Shown here: piece by piece, positions 42,231-50,738 of the stretch | Layout of the letters: each line of letters opens with the position of its first letter | How positions within the stretch are numbered: the stretch's first letter is position 1 | Source of the DNA: an uncultured Monoglobus sp. | GTDB taxonomy: Bacteria > Bacillota > Clostridia > Monoglobales > Monoglobaceae | Direction: 5' to 3' | Assembly: GCA_947630505.1 (NCBI GenBank) | Contig: CANRHV010000001.1 | Location: 62,001-126,000 of the forward strand | DNA length: 64,000 nt | The notes under the pieces: model-generated | Seen by the model: the letters and a program-made list of their open reading frames with translations, nothing else | Databases searched by the model: none | What the model was told of the DNA's origin: nothing | Position numbers and translations under genes: made by a program

Positions 42231-42314
42231 ATGGTATTTGATTTAAACGCTGCGATAGAAACAGTATGTATGACAGCAATAGTTATTACATTTGTTGTTA
42301 TGATATGGAAATAA
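42231..42314 (+). CDS. 27-aa transmembrane micropeptide
   Basis: MVFDLNAAIETVCMTAIVIT and hydrophobic end, with GGAG 7 nt before the ATG. It follows the previous micropeptide by 15 nt. Single span, function unknown. Confidence 0.45.
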   Translation: MVFDLNAAIETVCMTAIVITFVVMIWK

Positions 42315-42342
42315 AGACAATCCGAAGATTAACTAAAATAAC

Positions 42343-42369
42343 GCCGAAGGGAGACTTTCTCCCTTCGGC
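42343..42369. terminator. 11-bp perfect hairpin
   Basis: GCCGAAGGGAG/CTCCCTTCGGC around ACTTT, very stable. No T run follows on the plus strand, so it may be an RNA-processing or stability element after the nrd operon as well as a terminator. Confidence 0.6.
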
Positions 42370-42394
42370 AACAAGAGGATAAGGGAGAATTTGA

Positions 42395-42691
42395 ATGAAC
42401 GATAACAAAGAATTAAAAAAACAGATCATATCCGCCCTGTGTGAAAAATTGGGCGTAGAGCCTTATGAGCTTTTTAGATTTACAAACCAAACAACCGAAG
42501 ACGTATACTTCTTTGATGACAAACACTACAAACTTAAAAAATGTGTTGCTGTCGGGGACAGAATGGGTCACTATATGGTGCCCGATTCGACCGTTTCATT
42601 AAACTGGCTGATGAGCGATGAGTGCGAGGTCGAGTTGGCTGATAAGTATATGGTTGCTGAACTTGAGGGCATTGTAAACTGTTTCAAATAG
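42395..42691 (+). CDS. hypothetical phage protein
   Basis: 98 aa, similar in layout to the N-terminus of the protein at 12889 (CEKLGVEPYELFRF, FDDKHYKLKKCVAV). GGGAG lies upstream. Function unknown. Confidence 0.6.
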   Translation: MNDNKELKKQIISALCEKLGVEPYELFRFTNQTTEDVYFFDDKHYKLKKCVAVGDRMGHYMVPDSTVSLNWLMSDECEVELADKYMVAELEGIVNCFK

Positions 42692-42755
42692 AACTTTGAT
42701 TTGAAATCAAAATCTTTAAATTTGCGATTAACATTCTAACTATACTTATAATATT

Positions 42756-42783
42756 TGCCTACAAATTTGAAAGTTTGTAGGCA
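42756..42783. repeat. 10-bp inverted repeat upstream of methyltransferase
   Basis: TGCCTACAAA (42756-42765) and TTTGTAGGCA (42774-42783) around 8 nt. Likely a hairpin in the leader of the N6-methyltransferase, 16 nt before its SD. Confidence 0.6.
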
Positions 42784-42811
42784 GATAATTGAAACTAAAG
42801 GAGAGATAGAG

Positions 42812-43429
42812 ATAATCAGTACAAACAAAGATTGGACAGGAAATAAAAACAGCATTTTTAAAACGCTCGGAGCGAGTAATCATACCGATAAGGAACGAGA
42901 AAACAATGACTATTATGCCACCGATCCCATAGCGATTGACGTCCTTATTAATGATGGACATGCTCAGATACATAAGAAAGTATGGGAATGTGCCTGTGGC
43001 GAAGGACATCTTGCCAAACGGCTCAAAGAATATGGGCACGAGGTCATTTGCTCGGATTTGATTGATAGAGGGTACGGTCAAGGCGGTATAGATTTTCTCT
43101 CTTGTCACAAAGAATGGAACGGTGATATACTCACAAATCCGCCGTATAAATATGCGAAGGATTTTGTTGAACACGCTTTGTCAGTTATACCCGACGGATA
43201 TAAGGTTTTCATGTTTCTGAAGATTCAGTTCTTAGAGGGAAAATCAAGAAAAGAATTGTTTGCAAAATACCCCCCCAAGACCATATACATATCAAGCAGC
43301 AGAATTATGTGTGCTAAAAACGCTGAATTTGAAACAATGAAAAAAGGTGGCGGTTCTGCGGTCGCATACGCATGGTACGAGTGGGAGAAGGCCTATCAGG
43401 GCGAAACTGTTGTGAAATGGATTAATTAA
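42812..43429 (+). CDS. N6-adenine DNA methyltransferase, probable ATA start
   Basis: 205 aa. Relatives, as I recall them, begin M(S/I)TNKDWTGN. Here STNKDWTGN is preceded only by ATA-ATC, with AAAGGAG 8 nt before the ATA and no ATG, GTG or TTG between SD and coding sequence. Motif I is WECACGEGHLAKRL and catalytic motif IV is DILTNPPYKYAK. Contains a C7 run (43270-43276). Stands apart from the methylation island but probably contributes to the same modification programme. Confidence 0.82.
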   Translation: MISTNKDWTGNKNSIFKTLGASNHTDKERENNDYYATDPIAIDVLINDGHAQIHKKVWECACGEGHLAKRLKEYGHEVICSDLIDRGYGQGGIDFLSCHKEWNGDILTNPPYKYAKDFVEHALSVIPDGYKVFMFLKIQFLEGKSRKELFAKYPPKTIYISSSRIMCAKNAEFETMKKGGGSAVAYAWYEWEKAYQGETVVKWIN

Positions 43430-43447
43430 ATTAAAGGAGAACAAAAC

Positions 43448-43825
43448 ATGAGCAAGATATTATGTAACAGAGATTGTTTCAACTGTATATACGATGACTG
43501 TATTGAAGGTCAGCATATACCGAAAATCAAACCAGTCAAACCGCCATCTAAAAAGAGACCATCTTTAGATTTAATGACCGAGGAAGAACGTGCGGAGTAT
43601 AAGCGTGCTTACAGTAAAGCATGGCGCGAGAAAAACAGAGACAAGGTTCGCGGCTACCGACGTAAATATTACGCCAAACATCAAGCTAAAGCCATCAAAT
43701 ACGCAAAACAATACAGACAAGACCATCAGGAAGCATATAACGCCTACCATGCAGAATATAGAGCAACGCACCGAGACCAAATCAACGCCAAACGACGTCA
43801 ATTCTACGCAGAGCACGGATATTAA
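43448..43825 (+). CDS. Cys-N-terminal, tyrosine/arginine-repeat protein
   Basis: 125 aa. The N-terminal CNRDCFNCIYDDC is a likely metal knot. Residues about 45-125 are a basic helical run with periodic YR.(K/Y) units (RAYSKAWREKNRDKVRGYR, RKYYAKHQ). Common phage type, perhaps DNA- or RNA-binding. AAAGGAG lies upstream. Confidence 0.6.
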   Translation: MSKILCNRDCFNCIYDDCIEGQHIPKIKPVKPPSKKRPSLDLMTEEERAEYKRAYSKAWREKNRDKVRGYRRKYYAKHQAKAIKYAKQYRQDHQEAYNAYHAEYRATHRDQINAKRRQFYAEHGY

Positions 43826-43912
43826 GAAATAATGTCACGAATGATTTACTATCTTGCCTATTGTTACAAATAAAACAGGCACGGTAAACACAGACTGATA
43901 TAAGGAGATAAG

Positions 43913-44146
43913 ATGAAAACTTACGACGATTCCATTAAATATATGAAACGCGAAATGAAAAAGCAGACCGAAGCCCATAGGCAACCTTACCGAGACGCAA
44001 TCGCAGCTATGGAAATCTGTAATTTGTATGGCCGAGATCGCCACAGAGCTTTAGCACGAGGCGCACGTCTATGTGATACACTTGATCTACTGTCCACATT
44101 AACATTTGATCCTAAAACACGCTTAATCCTAAAATTTTTACGATAA
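43913..44146 (+). CDS. hypothetical basic protein
   Basis: 77 aa, helical, Arg/Lys-rich, no recognised domain. AAGGAG lies upstream. Confidence 0.55.
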   Translation: MKTYDDSIKYMKREMKKQTEAHRQPYRDAIAAMEICNLYGRDRHRALARGARLCDTLDLLSTLTFDPKTRLILKFLR

Positions 44147-44161
44147 GAAAGGGTGTGACGC

Positions 44162-44629
44162 ATGATAGAAATACTCGGCTCTAACTTAGAACAATTCTTT
44201 AAAAACTCTGGACTGAAAGCAAAATGTACATACAAGCAAGACAAGCCCTTATGGGAATATGGCGAAATCTACGAGGTATGGGAAGTTGACCGCAAAACTT
44301 TTAAGATTATGGATTCAATGTCTGAAGATAAGTTTAAAAGCTACTATTCCAACGACGATGACGCATTTGACGCATGGTGGTGTGGTCGAGACTGCGACGG
44401 ACTATTCGCTTCCTGTATGTATTTCCCTAATGATACGTGTATGATTAATGGACAAAAAATACGTGCGTGGCAAGACAAAGAATGTGAAACAAAAAAATAC
44501 CGAACATTGATTAATTATCTTGCTCAGGAAATGGGCGCAACTACTTGTAGTAACGTGTTTGCCCTAACCTATGATCTTGCTATATATAATAATATGACAC
44601 TTGGAGAGTTGTTTAAGAAATATAATTAA
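44162..44629 (+). CDS. hypothetical protein
   Basis: 155 aa mixed protein with scattered Cys and Trp. It lies 15 nt after the previous gene. No domain recognised. Confidence 0.55.
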   Translation: MIEILGSNLEQFFKNSGLKAKCTYKQDKPLWEYGEIYEVWEVDRKTFKIMDSMSEDKFKSYYSNDDDAFDAWWCGRDCDGLFASCMYFPNDTCMINGQKIRAWQDKECETKKYRTLINYLAQEMGATTCSNVFALTYDLAIYNNMTLGELFKKYN

Positions 44630-44638
44630 GGTGATAAA

Positions 44639-44959
44639 ATGAGAATAATTACAGGCAATAGAGGAAGCGGACTATCAACATCATTGGTACTTGAATCGGC
44701 ACAGTTTAATACTCCTATACTAACTACCAGCATAGGAAGTTGTAAACACTTAAAAGATTTGGCGCAACAGATGGGACTGTCGATTCCCGAGCCGATCCAC
44801 TTGAATCAAACAAATCTTAATTTAAAATATTATTTGAAAACGAATGATAGGTTATTGATTGATAACGCAGACTTTGTGCTTAAGACACTGTTAAAAGAAA
44901 AAGGCTTCGACGGCCATATAGTGGCCGCTGGTCTAAATTTTAACGGAATTGGATTTTAG
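44639..44959 (+). CDS. P-loop-like protein with degenerate Walker A
   Basis: 106 aa. IITGNRGSGLSTSLVLES sits where related phage ATPases have GxRGSGKTT, so the Walker Lys is Leu here. The Walker B-like strand RLLIDNADFVL is preserved. Probably binds but does not hydrolyse nucleotide, or is decayed. Confidence 0.65.
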   Translation: MRIITGNRGSGLSTSLVLESAQFNTPILTTSIGSCKHLKDLAQQMGLSIPEPIHLNQTNLNLKYYLKTNDRLLIDNADFVLKTLLKEKGFDGHIVAAGLNFNGIGF

Positions 44960-44966
44960 AACAGTG

Positions 44967-45006
44967 CATTGAAAATTGAGGAACAAAGTGCCGCTACTTT
45001 TCAATG
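44967..45006. repeat. 9-bp inverted repeat
   Basis: CATTGAAAA and TTTTCAATG separated by 22 nt, between the P-loop-like gene and the next ORF. Hairpin in the transcript; no T run. Confidence 0.45.
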
Positions 45007-45055
45007 AAATAACAGTAATTCAAATATAGATCAATCAGGCAAGGAGGCATTAGCC

Positions 45056-45244
45056 ATGACAATGGAGGAGTTTATATTAAAATATTGTAAAGCATGTGGC
45101 TCTCAACGATGTGGCGGAGCCCGTGACGTACCGTTCAGAGACGCGTGCGAACATTATCAAAAAGAAAAATCGTTAATGAAAGAAGATACCCTGTCTAACA
45201 AGGAGAACCAACGATTACGTCAGAAAGAAATATGGATAATTTAA
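45056..45244 (+). CDS. small Cys-containing protein
   Basis: 62 aa with KYCKACGSQRCGG and later ACEHY, a plausible metal site. GGAGG lies upstream. Overlaps the next gene by 13 nt. Confidence 0.55.
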   Translation: MTMEEFILKYCKACGSQRCGGARDVPFRDACEHYQKEKSLMKEDTLSNKENQRLRQKEIWII

Positions 45245-45435
45245 TATCACTCATACAAAAATTACCACCCACAAAACCGATCGTTGTGTCTGAACTGCCA
45301 CCGGTCGAATCAGCCGAGCAGTATGTATTTTATCAGATACCGATTAATCGTATAACCTGCAAACAATATATGGTAATAGATAATCAATGGGAATATTTAG
45401 GTGAGGGCTTGGGATTATTTTCATCTAAATGGTAA
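45232..45435 (+). CDS. hypothetical protein
   Basis: 67 aa, no recognised domain. Weak SD. Overlapping start with the previous gene suggests coupling. Confidence 0.5.
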   Translation: MDNLISLIQKLPPTKPIVVSELPPVESAEQYVFYQIPINRITCKQYMVIDNQWEYLGEGLGLFSSKW

Positions 45436-45469
45436 ACCTAAATCAAATGAGGATTTGAAACAGCATCGC

Positions 45470-45493
45470 GGGGACGGGAACACAACCGTCCCC
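45470..45493. terminator. GC-rich hairpin before xis
   Basis: GGGGACGG/CCGTCCCC with an 8-nt loop, followed by AAAATAATT. Likely ends the long early transcript before the integration genes. Confidence 0.6.
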
Positions 45494-45524
45494 AAAATAA
45501 TTCAAAATAAATTGGAGGAATTTA

Positions 45525-45734
45525 ATGCAGAAAAACGAGAGCGCAGTAGATATGCGTAGTAAAATATTACTTGATGTAAATGAAGCTATGGCGTATACAA
45601 GCCTCGGCAGAAATACAATCACTCAACTGATCAATGACCCGAATACGGGCATAGGACGCTTTTGCGGCAGAAAAAAGCTTGCCTACCGCCCGATGCTTGA
45701 TAAATACATAGCACAAAACAGGAGGCTGATATAA
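45525..45734 (+). CDS. xis: excisionase-like (Xis) protein
   Basis: 69 aa. ILLDVNEAMAYTSLGRNTITQLI is a MerR-like winged HTH followed by RFCGRKKLAYRPMLDKYI, the layout of Tn916-type excisionases. GGAGG lies upstream. Encoded just before the integrase. Confidence 0.75.
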   Translation: MQKNESAVDMRSKILLDVNEAMAYTSLGRNTITQLINDPNTGIGRFCGRKKLAYRPMLDKYIAQNRRLI

Positions 45735-45741
45735 TTGTCGC

Positions 45742-45770
45742 TTGACAATACAACGATACTATTCTATAAT
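45742..45770 (+). promoter_or_regulatory. consensus promoter of the integrase
   Basis: TTGACA (45742-45747), 17 nt, TATAAT (45765-45770). The -35 lies in the palindrome ATTGTC-GCTT-GACAAT (45734-45749), a possible operator. Separate expression of int from the early operon is implied. Confidence 0.85.
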
Positions 45771-45828
45771 TTAATCGTAGAATTTTGTCTGTGCCCGCTT
45801 ACTCAGTATATCAGAAGGAGGGGTACAG

Positions 45829-46944
45829 ATGGGTAAGAATTTAAAAGGAAAAGAATTAGGAAAGGGTATCTCGCAAAGAAAGGACGGCAAATATGAGGCG
45901 AGGTACATAGACGTAACAGGTAAACGCCGAAGTATTTACGGCGATAAACTGTCCGACGTACGCCAACGACTGGTGGAGGCGCAATACAAAACGCAAAATG
46001 ACATGGCAACATATAACAGTAACATGACTGTTGATGAGTGGTATAATCAATGGTTGGAAACATATAAAGTGGGTAAAATAAAAAACAACTCACTCAAAGA
46101 AATCAGAGTGGCCTATAGAGCGGTTATCCAACCATATATAGCTCATAAAAAGATTTCTCAGATTACACAAATGGATATACAAAATATCATTAATGCCGAG
46201 CATCAACGCGGGGTGGCAAACAGCACGATTAAAACAACCGTGGGACGTATAGTGGACATGATGAACGCAGCGTGTAATAACGACTTGATTGTTAAAAATC
46301 CCTGCTTTAACCTAATGTATCCAAAACAATCGGCTCACAAATATAACGTTAAAGAACGTCGTGCTTTAACGTTATTTGAACAAAAAATACTTTTGAGAGA
46401 ATTGCCGCATAATCAGTATGGAAACATGATCCGTTTAATGTTGTTTACTGGTCTGAGAGTAGGAGAAGCTTGTGCGTTGCAGTGGGGAGATATTGATCTT
46501 AAAGACAGAACAATGAAAATATGTAGAAATATATCTGATAAAAAGATCAGTACACCAAAGACAAAACAAAGTTGTAGAATCATACCATTAGGAGAAGATG
46601 CACACAGTTTGTTATGCGAACATATGGAAATGTATGAAGAGATAAACAAAAACCAATTTGTATTTATGACCAACAGGGGGAATTATTATGTTCCGAACGC
46701 TGTGAATTCATCAATGAAGTATTTTCTGCAACGCCATAATTTAGAACACATTAACGTAACACCACATATTTTGCGACATACTTTTGCAACAAGATGTTTT
46801 GACGCCGGATTAGACGCCAAGGTTATTCAAGCGTATTTGGGTCATAGCAACATACAAACTACCCTGAATATCTACACACATGTTGATAAGAAAATGTTAA
46901 AAGATAATATATCTAAGCTTACATTTGGCGTAAAAATGGCGTAA
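45829..46944 (+). CDS. int: tyrosine recombinase / integrase
   Basis: 371 aa. The N-terminal arm-binding part (GISQRKDGKYEARYIDVTGK) is AP2-like, as in Tn916-family integrases, followed by a SAM-like core-binding domain. Catalytic residues: Arg in FTGLRVGEACALQW, HxxR in HILRHTFATR, His in YLGHSNIQTT and Tyr in NIYTHVD. Integrates and, with Xis, excises the element. It is the last gene of the element at this end. Confidence 0.95.
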   Translation: MGKNLKGKELGKGISQRKDGKYEARYIDVTGKRRSIYGDKLSDVRQRLVEAQYKTQNDMATYNSNMTVDEWYNQWLETYKVGKIKNNSLKEIRVAYRAVIQPYIAHKKISQITQMDIQNIINAEHQRGVANSTIKTTVGRIVDMMNAACNNDLIVKNPCFNLMYPKQSAHKYNVKERRALTLFEQKILLRELPHNQYGNMIRLMLFTGLRVGEACALQWGDIDLKDRTMKICRNISDKKISTPKTKQSCRIIPLGEDAHSLLCEHMEMYEEINKNQFVFMTNRGNYYVPNAVNSSMKYFLQRHNLEHINVTPHILRHTFATRCFDAGLDAKVIQAYLGHSNIQTTLNIYTHVDKKMLKDNISKLTFGVKMA

Positions 46945-47051
46945 ACCAAATAAACATACAATATACCAATCTCAAAAACAACGTATTTTCGGGACGTGTA
47001 AGGATTACAAAATAATTTTGTGACAAATTTATTAAAAATTTACAAAAATTG
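46945..47051. other. element/chromosome junction (att region)
   Basis: The 107 nt between the integrase and the promoter of the PucR-type gene must contain or adjoin one attachment site. No tRNA gene or clear core repeat is seen. The other end of the element is outside the window, so the att core cannot be read. Confidence 0.45.
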
Positions 47052-47080
47052 TTGATTTTTTATTTTGTTTAAGATATAAT
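47052..47080 (+). promoter_or_regulatory. promoter of the PucR-type regulator
   Basis: TTGATT (47052-47057), 17 nt, TATAAT (47075-47080), about 45 nt before the GTG start. Confidence 0.75.
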
Positions 47081-47125
47081 ATGATTAGAATAGTGACAGA
47101 AAATTTTGTTTAGGGGGTGTTGTTT

Positions 47126-48211
47126 GTGCAAGGCAGAGTATTTCAGAACACGCTTGTGCAGCTAAAAAGAGAGGTCCAGAGGACCTTGGGAGTTATCGAC
47201 GACAGCGACACGATCATCGCGTGCAGCGATGAGGATAAAATAGGCAACACGGTAGATAATATTTTCACTGTGTTTTCGGCCACCGGAGAGGTTAAGACGG
47301 TAGCCGGCGCGTGCTACAAAAAAATAGAGACGTTCAGCAAGTGCGAGTATATCGTGTTCTGCGAGGGCGACGATGATGTGGCGAGAAACGCCTGCTCGTT
47401 CCTTGCGGTGAACTTCCTCACTATCAAGCAGTATTATGACGAAAAGTATGACAAGTCAAGCTTTATCAAGAATATCATCGTTGACAACGTGCTGCCCGGC
47501 GATATACTGTACCGCACAAAGGACCTGCATATCAGCGTTGACGGATTCAGAGTAGTGTATCTGATACGCGTTTCCGAGGAGACCGATCAGGGTTATCTCG
47601 ACATACTCAACAATATGTTCCCGGATAAGGCCAACGACTATGTTATCCGTATAGACGAGAAGGACGCGGTCGTGGTTAAGGAGTTCCGCGCCGAGCCCGC
47701 GAAGGCGGAGGTGCTGAATGTCGCTCAAAGCATATTTGACACGTTGGGCGCCGAGGCGATGATAACGCCGCTTATAGGAGTTTCCACTTTGGCCGAGAAG
47801 ATACAGGATCTGTCTCAGTGCTACAGAGAGTCAAGAATCGCCCTTGAGGTAGGCAAGGTGTTTGACACCGAGAAAGACATCATAAGCTACGACAATCTGG
47901 GCATAGGCCGCCTGATCTATCAGCTGCCCACCACGCTTTGCGAGCTGTTCCTCAACGAGGTTTTCAAAAAAGAGTCGATCAATGTGCTTGACAGCGAGAC
48001 GATATACACCATCCAGAAATTCTTTGAGAACAACCTGAATGTTTCCGAGACATCGAGAAAGCTGTTTGTCCACAGAAACACGCTGGTCTACAGACTTGAC
48101 AAGATCAAGAAGCTCACGGGCCTCGATCTCCGGGAATTCGACGACGCGATAATATTTAAGGTTGCCATGATGGTAAACAAGTACCTCTCATCGCAGCCCA
48201 CAAGACTGTAA
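47126..48211 (+). CDS. PucR/CdaR-family transcriptional regulator
   Basis: 361 aa from a GTG 8 nt after AGGGGG. The C-terminal HTH of the PucR family is clear: NNLNVSETSRKLFVHRNTLVYRLDKIKKLTG. The N-terminal two thirds have no named sensory domain. Probably a cytoplasmic regulator of local chromosomal genes. First chromosomal gene beside the element. Confidence 0.82.
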   Translation: MQGRVFQNTLVQLKREVQRTLGVIDDSDTIIACSDEDKIGNTVDNIFTVFSATGEVKTVAGACYKKIETFSKCEYIVFCEGDDDVARNACSFLAVNFLTIKQYYDEKYDKSSFIKNIIVDNVLPGDILYRTKDLHISVDGFRVVYLIRVSEETDQGYLDILNNMFPDKANDYVIRIDEKDAVVVKEFRAEPAKAEVLNVAQSIFDTLGAEAMITPLIGVSTLAEKIQDLSQCYRESRIALEVGKVFDTEKDIISYDNLGIGRLIYQLPTTLCELFLNEVFKKESINVLDSETIYTIQKFFENNLNVSETSRKLFVHRNTLVYRLDKIKKLTGLDLREFDDAIIFKVAMMVNKYLSSQPTRL

Positions 48212-48327
48212 AATATAAGAAAAATAAGGGTATAAATTTGTTTTAACTCAAATATGATTATTCGGGGCGGCTGAGGCGGCTGTGTTTTGCCTGTCCGCCC
48301 CTGATTTTGCGCAGTGAGGAGATCCAA

Positions 48328-48423
48328 ATGAACAGAAAAGCAGTGAAAATTACAGCGATAGTCATAGCGGCGGTATTCTTTTTGGGAATATGCGCGGGTC
48401 TTTCCGCAATGTTTTTCATGTGA
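48328..48423 (+). CDS. 31-aa single-span peptide
   Basis: MNRKAVKITAIVIAAVFFLG and hydrophobic end, with GAGGAG upstream. A short membrane peptide just before the S41 protease gene. Might be a small subunit or a chance ORF. Confidence 0.45.
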   Translation: MNRKAVKITAIVIAAVFFLGICAGLSAMFFM

Positions 48424-48470
48424 GACCGAGCGAGCCTGTTAAAAAAGTATAATTCCCGGAGGATGCGAAT

Positions 48471-49643
48471 ATGTATATTAAAAAGAAAACGCTGATACTT
48501 CTGGCCGTTTTGCTGATAGTCGCGACATCGGTCACCACCATAGGGATTGTGAATCCGTTCGGATTCACGCATTTTTTAAGTTTCCTGAAATTCAATGTTC
48601 TGACCGACGCCATTGAGGACAGATATTATACCGACGTGCCGATAGAGGATTACGTGAACGGCGCCATATCGGGATTCGCCGAGGGCACGGGCGACCCGTA
48701 TACCGACTTTATATACGGCGAGGAGGCCGACGCCTACATGGAGGACATCAGCGGCAGCTTTGACGGTATCGGCGTGTATATCGAAAACAATACCGAGGAC
48801 AACACGATAACGGTCGTCTCGGCGATCGCCAACACTCCCGCCGAGGAGGCCGGCATAGTCAGCGGAGATAAGATATTGGCTGTGGCCGGCGTCAGCTATA
48901 CCGGAGAGCAGATGAACGAGGCGGTCAAAAACATGAAGGGGCAGTCGGGCACCACGGTGGACGTGACGGTGCTCAAGGCCGACAGCGGCGAGACCGTGAC
49001 TTTGACATTAGAGCGCAGACATATTGACGTGACGACCGTGGAGTCAAAAATGATAGACGGCACCAAAACCGGATATATCGCGATCTCGCAGTTTACCGAG
49101 ATCACGGGTGACGAGTTTCATGATCAACTGGTCGAACTGACCGACAAGGGCGCCAAGAATCTGGTTCTGGACCTGCGCAACAACCCGGGCGGCTATGTGG
49201 ACGCGGCTGTGGACGTTGCGTCAAACTTCGTGAAGTCCGGAGAGGAGATAGTATACACCCTCGACAAGCGCGGCAAAAAGGAGAGCTACACATCAAAGGG
49301 CAGTCAGTATTATTTGCCGCTGGTCGTGCTGATAAATCAGGGTTCCGCGTCGTCAAGTGAGATATTGACCGGAGCGCTCAAGGACCACGGACTCGCGCAT
49401 GTCATCGGCGAAAAGTCCTACGGCAAGGGCATAGTGCAGGAGGTATTCGAGGGCATAGACGGAATAGTGTCGGTAACGATCGCCAGATATTATACCCCGA
49501 GCGGCACCTGCATCCATGAGATCGGCATCGAGCCCGACGAAAATATACCCATGGAGCTCAGCAAATACGCCCGTCTGAGCGAGCTGTCTCTCGCCGAGGA
49601 TGAGCAGCTGTCAGCCGCGGTGAATTATTTGAATAACAAATAA
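48471..49643 (+). CDS. S41 C-terminal processing protease (CtpA-like)
   Basis: 390 aa. One N-terminal transmembrane or signal helix, PDZ domain at about 90-175 (IANTPAEEAGIVSGDKI), then the S41 peptidase with catalytic Ser in NQGSASSSEILTG and Lys in KSYGKGIVQ. Exported or membrane-anchored protease. GGAGG lies upstream. Confidence 0.92.
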   Translation: MYIKKKTLILLAVLLIVATSVTTIGIVNPFGFTHFLSFLKFNVLTDAIEDRYYTDVPIEDYVNGAISGFAEGTGDPYTDFIYGEEADAYMEDISGSFDGIGVYIENNTEDNTITVVSAIANTPAEEAGIVSGDKILAVAGVSYTGEQMNEAVKNMKGQSGTTVDVTVLKADSGETVTLTLERRHIDVTTVESKMIDGTKTGYIAISQFTEITGDEFHDQLVELTDKGAKNLVLDLRNNPGGYVDAAVDVASNFVKSGEEIVYTLDKRGKKESYTSKGSQYYLPLVVLINQGSASSSEILTGALKDHGLAHVIGEKSYGKGIVQEVFEGIDGIVSVTIARYYTPSGTCIHEIGIEPDENIPMELSKYARLSELSLAEDEQLSAAVNYLNNK

Positions 49644-49663
49644 GCGAAAAGGACGCGGATTTT

Positions 49664-50143
49664 ATGATTCTTTCAAAGATCCCGCAAAAGATAAAAGCCG
49701 TTATTCGGCGGTTGTTTAAGAAAAGGGAGGATCGCGCGGTCGAGCCTGTACCGATAGAGACAAAAGCGCCGCTGATAAATCCGCTTGATTTTAGCAGCTT
49801 TCCCGCCGCGATAGAATTCGCGCTGAGCGCCGCGGGGATATCCGCGGACAGCGCGGGCATAGGGATCGCGCTGCCAAGCGGTTATGCGGGCGCGGCGAGC
49901 CTTATGGACTATATCTGCCCGAGATTCAAGTGGGTCGCGGTCTATACCGATGATCCCGCCGCCGAGGATATTGCCGACGGGATTTACGGCAGATTCGGCC
50001 TGCCGATAATGCTGTACGGCTCAAAAGATTTCGCGCGGTGCCGTCAAACCTTGACGGCGGATATCGGCGTCGGCGCACTGCGTTTCGGCCGCGACCTTTG
50101 CATAGTCGGCACCGACGAGAGCGGAGAATTGGTCCGCGGCTGA
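49664..50143 (+). CDS. hypothetical protein
   Basis: 159 aa with a basic N-terminus and an alternating alpha/beta body (IGIALPSGYAGAASLMDYI) reminiscent of a Rossmann-like fold. It follows the protease by 20 nt, probably co-transcribed. No family assigned. Confidence 0.6.
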   Translation: MILSKIPQKIKAVIRRLFKKREDRAVEPVPIETKAPLINPLDFSSFPAAIEFALSAAGISADSAGIGIALPSGYAGAASLMDYICPRFKWVAVYTDDPAAEDIADGIYGRFGLPIMLYGSKDFARCRQTLTADIGVGALRFGRDLCIVGTDESGELVRG

Positions 50144-50151
50144 AATTGGTG

Positions 50152-50180
50152 TTGACAATCGCTTGATATTAGAGTATAAT
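50152..50180 (+). promoter_or_regulatory. promoter of greA
   Basis: TTGACA (50152-50157), exactly 17 nt, TATAAT (50175-50180). Confidence 0.88.
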
Positions 50181-50242
50181 TTACAAGCTAACTATAAGTT
50201 TATATTTGTATACAATTTTTAAAATATCGGAGGTAACTAAGA

Positions 50243-50716
50243 ATGGAAAAGAAACAGGTTAAGTTAACTGAAGATGGTTTAAAGCAGCTTGAGGAAGAAC
50301 TTGAATATTTAAAAACCAAAAAACGCAAAGAGGTTTCGGAGAAGATAAAGGTAGCTCTGGGATTCGGAGACCTTTCCGAGAACTCGGAATATGACGAGGC
50401 CAAGAACGAGCAGGCTCAGGTCGAGGCGCGTATCGTGTCTCTTGAGAACATGCTCAAGAACGCTGTCGTTATCAGCGAGGAGGACCGCGACACCTCGATC
50501 GTGGAGATTGGCGCGAAGGTAAAGCTTCTCGACATCGAGTTTGACGAGGAAGTGACCTACAAGATTGTGGGCTCCACCGAGGCCGATCCCGACAAGGGCA
50601 AGCTGTCGGACGAGTCGCCTTTGGGCGCGGCTCTGCTGGGCAGAAGCACGGGTGAGACGATTGATGTTGAGGCGCCCGCGGGAATAATTCAGTACAAAAT
50701 TCTGGGAATTTCCTAA
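50243..50716 (+). CDS. greA: transcription elongation factor GreA
   Basis: 157 aa, standard length. N-terminal coiled coil ([32 protein letters not shown]) and C-terminal FKBP-like domain ([14 protein letters not shown]). Stimulates RNA cleavage in backtracked RNA polymerase. GGAGG lies upstream. Followed by lysS, a frequent neighbour in clostridia. Confidence 0.96.
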   Translation: MEKKQVKLTEDGLKQLEEELEYLKTKKRKEVSEKIKVALGFGDLSENSEYDEAKNEQAQVEARIVSLENMLKNAVVISEEDRDTSIVEIGAKVKLLDIEFDEEVTYKIVGSTEADPDKGKLSDESPLGAALLGRSTGETIDVEAPAGIIQYKILGIS

Positions 50717-50738
50717 AATTTAATATACGGAGGAAAAA

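Noticed and set aside
43520-43825. Possible short-repeat or CRISPR-like array in the basic protein gene
   Set aside because: The periodicity is at protein level (Tyr/Arg helical repeats). There are no constant DNA repeats with unique spacers. No CRISPR array was found anywhere in the window.
46945-47051. tRNA gene as integration target
   Set aside because: No cloverleaf can be drawn near the integrase end.
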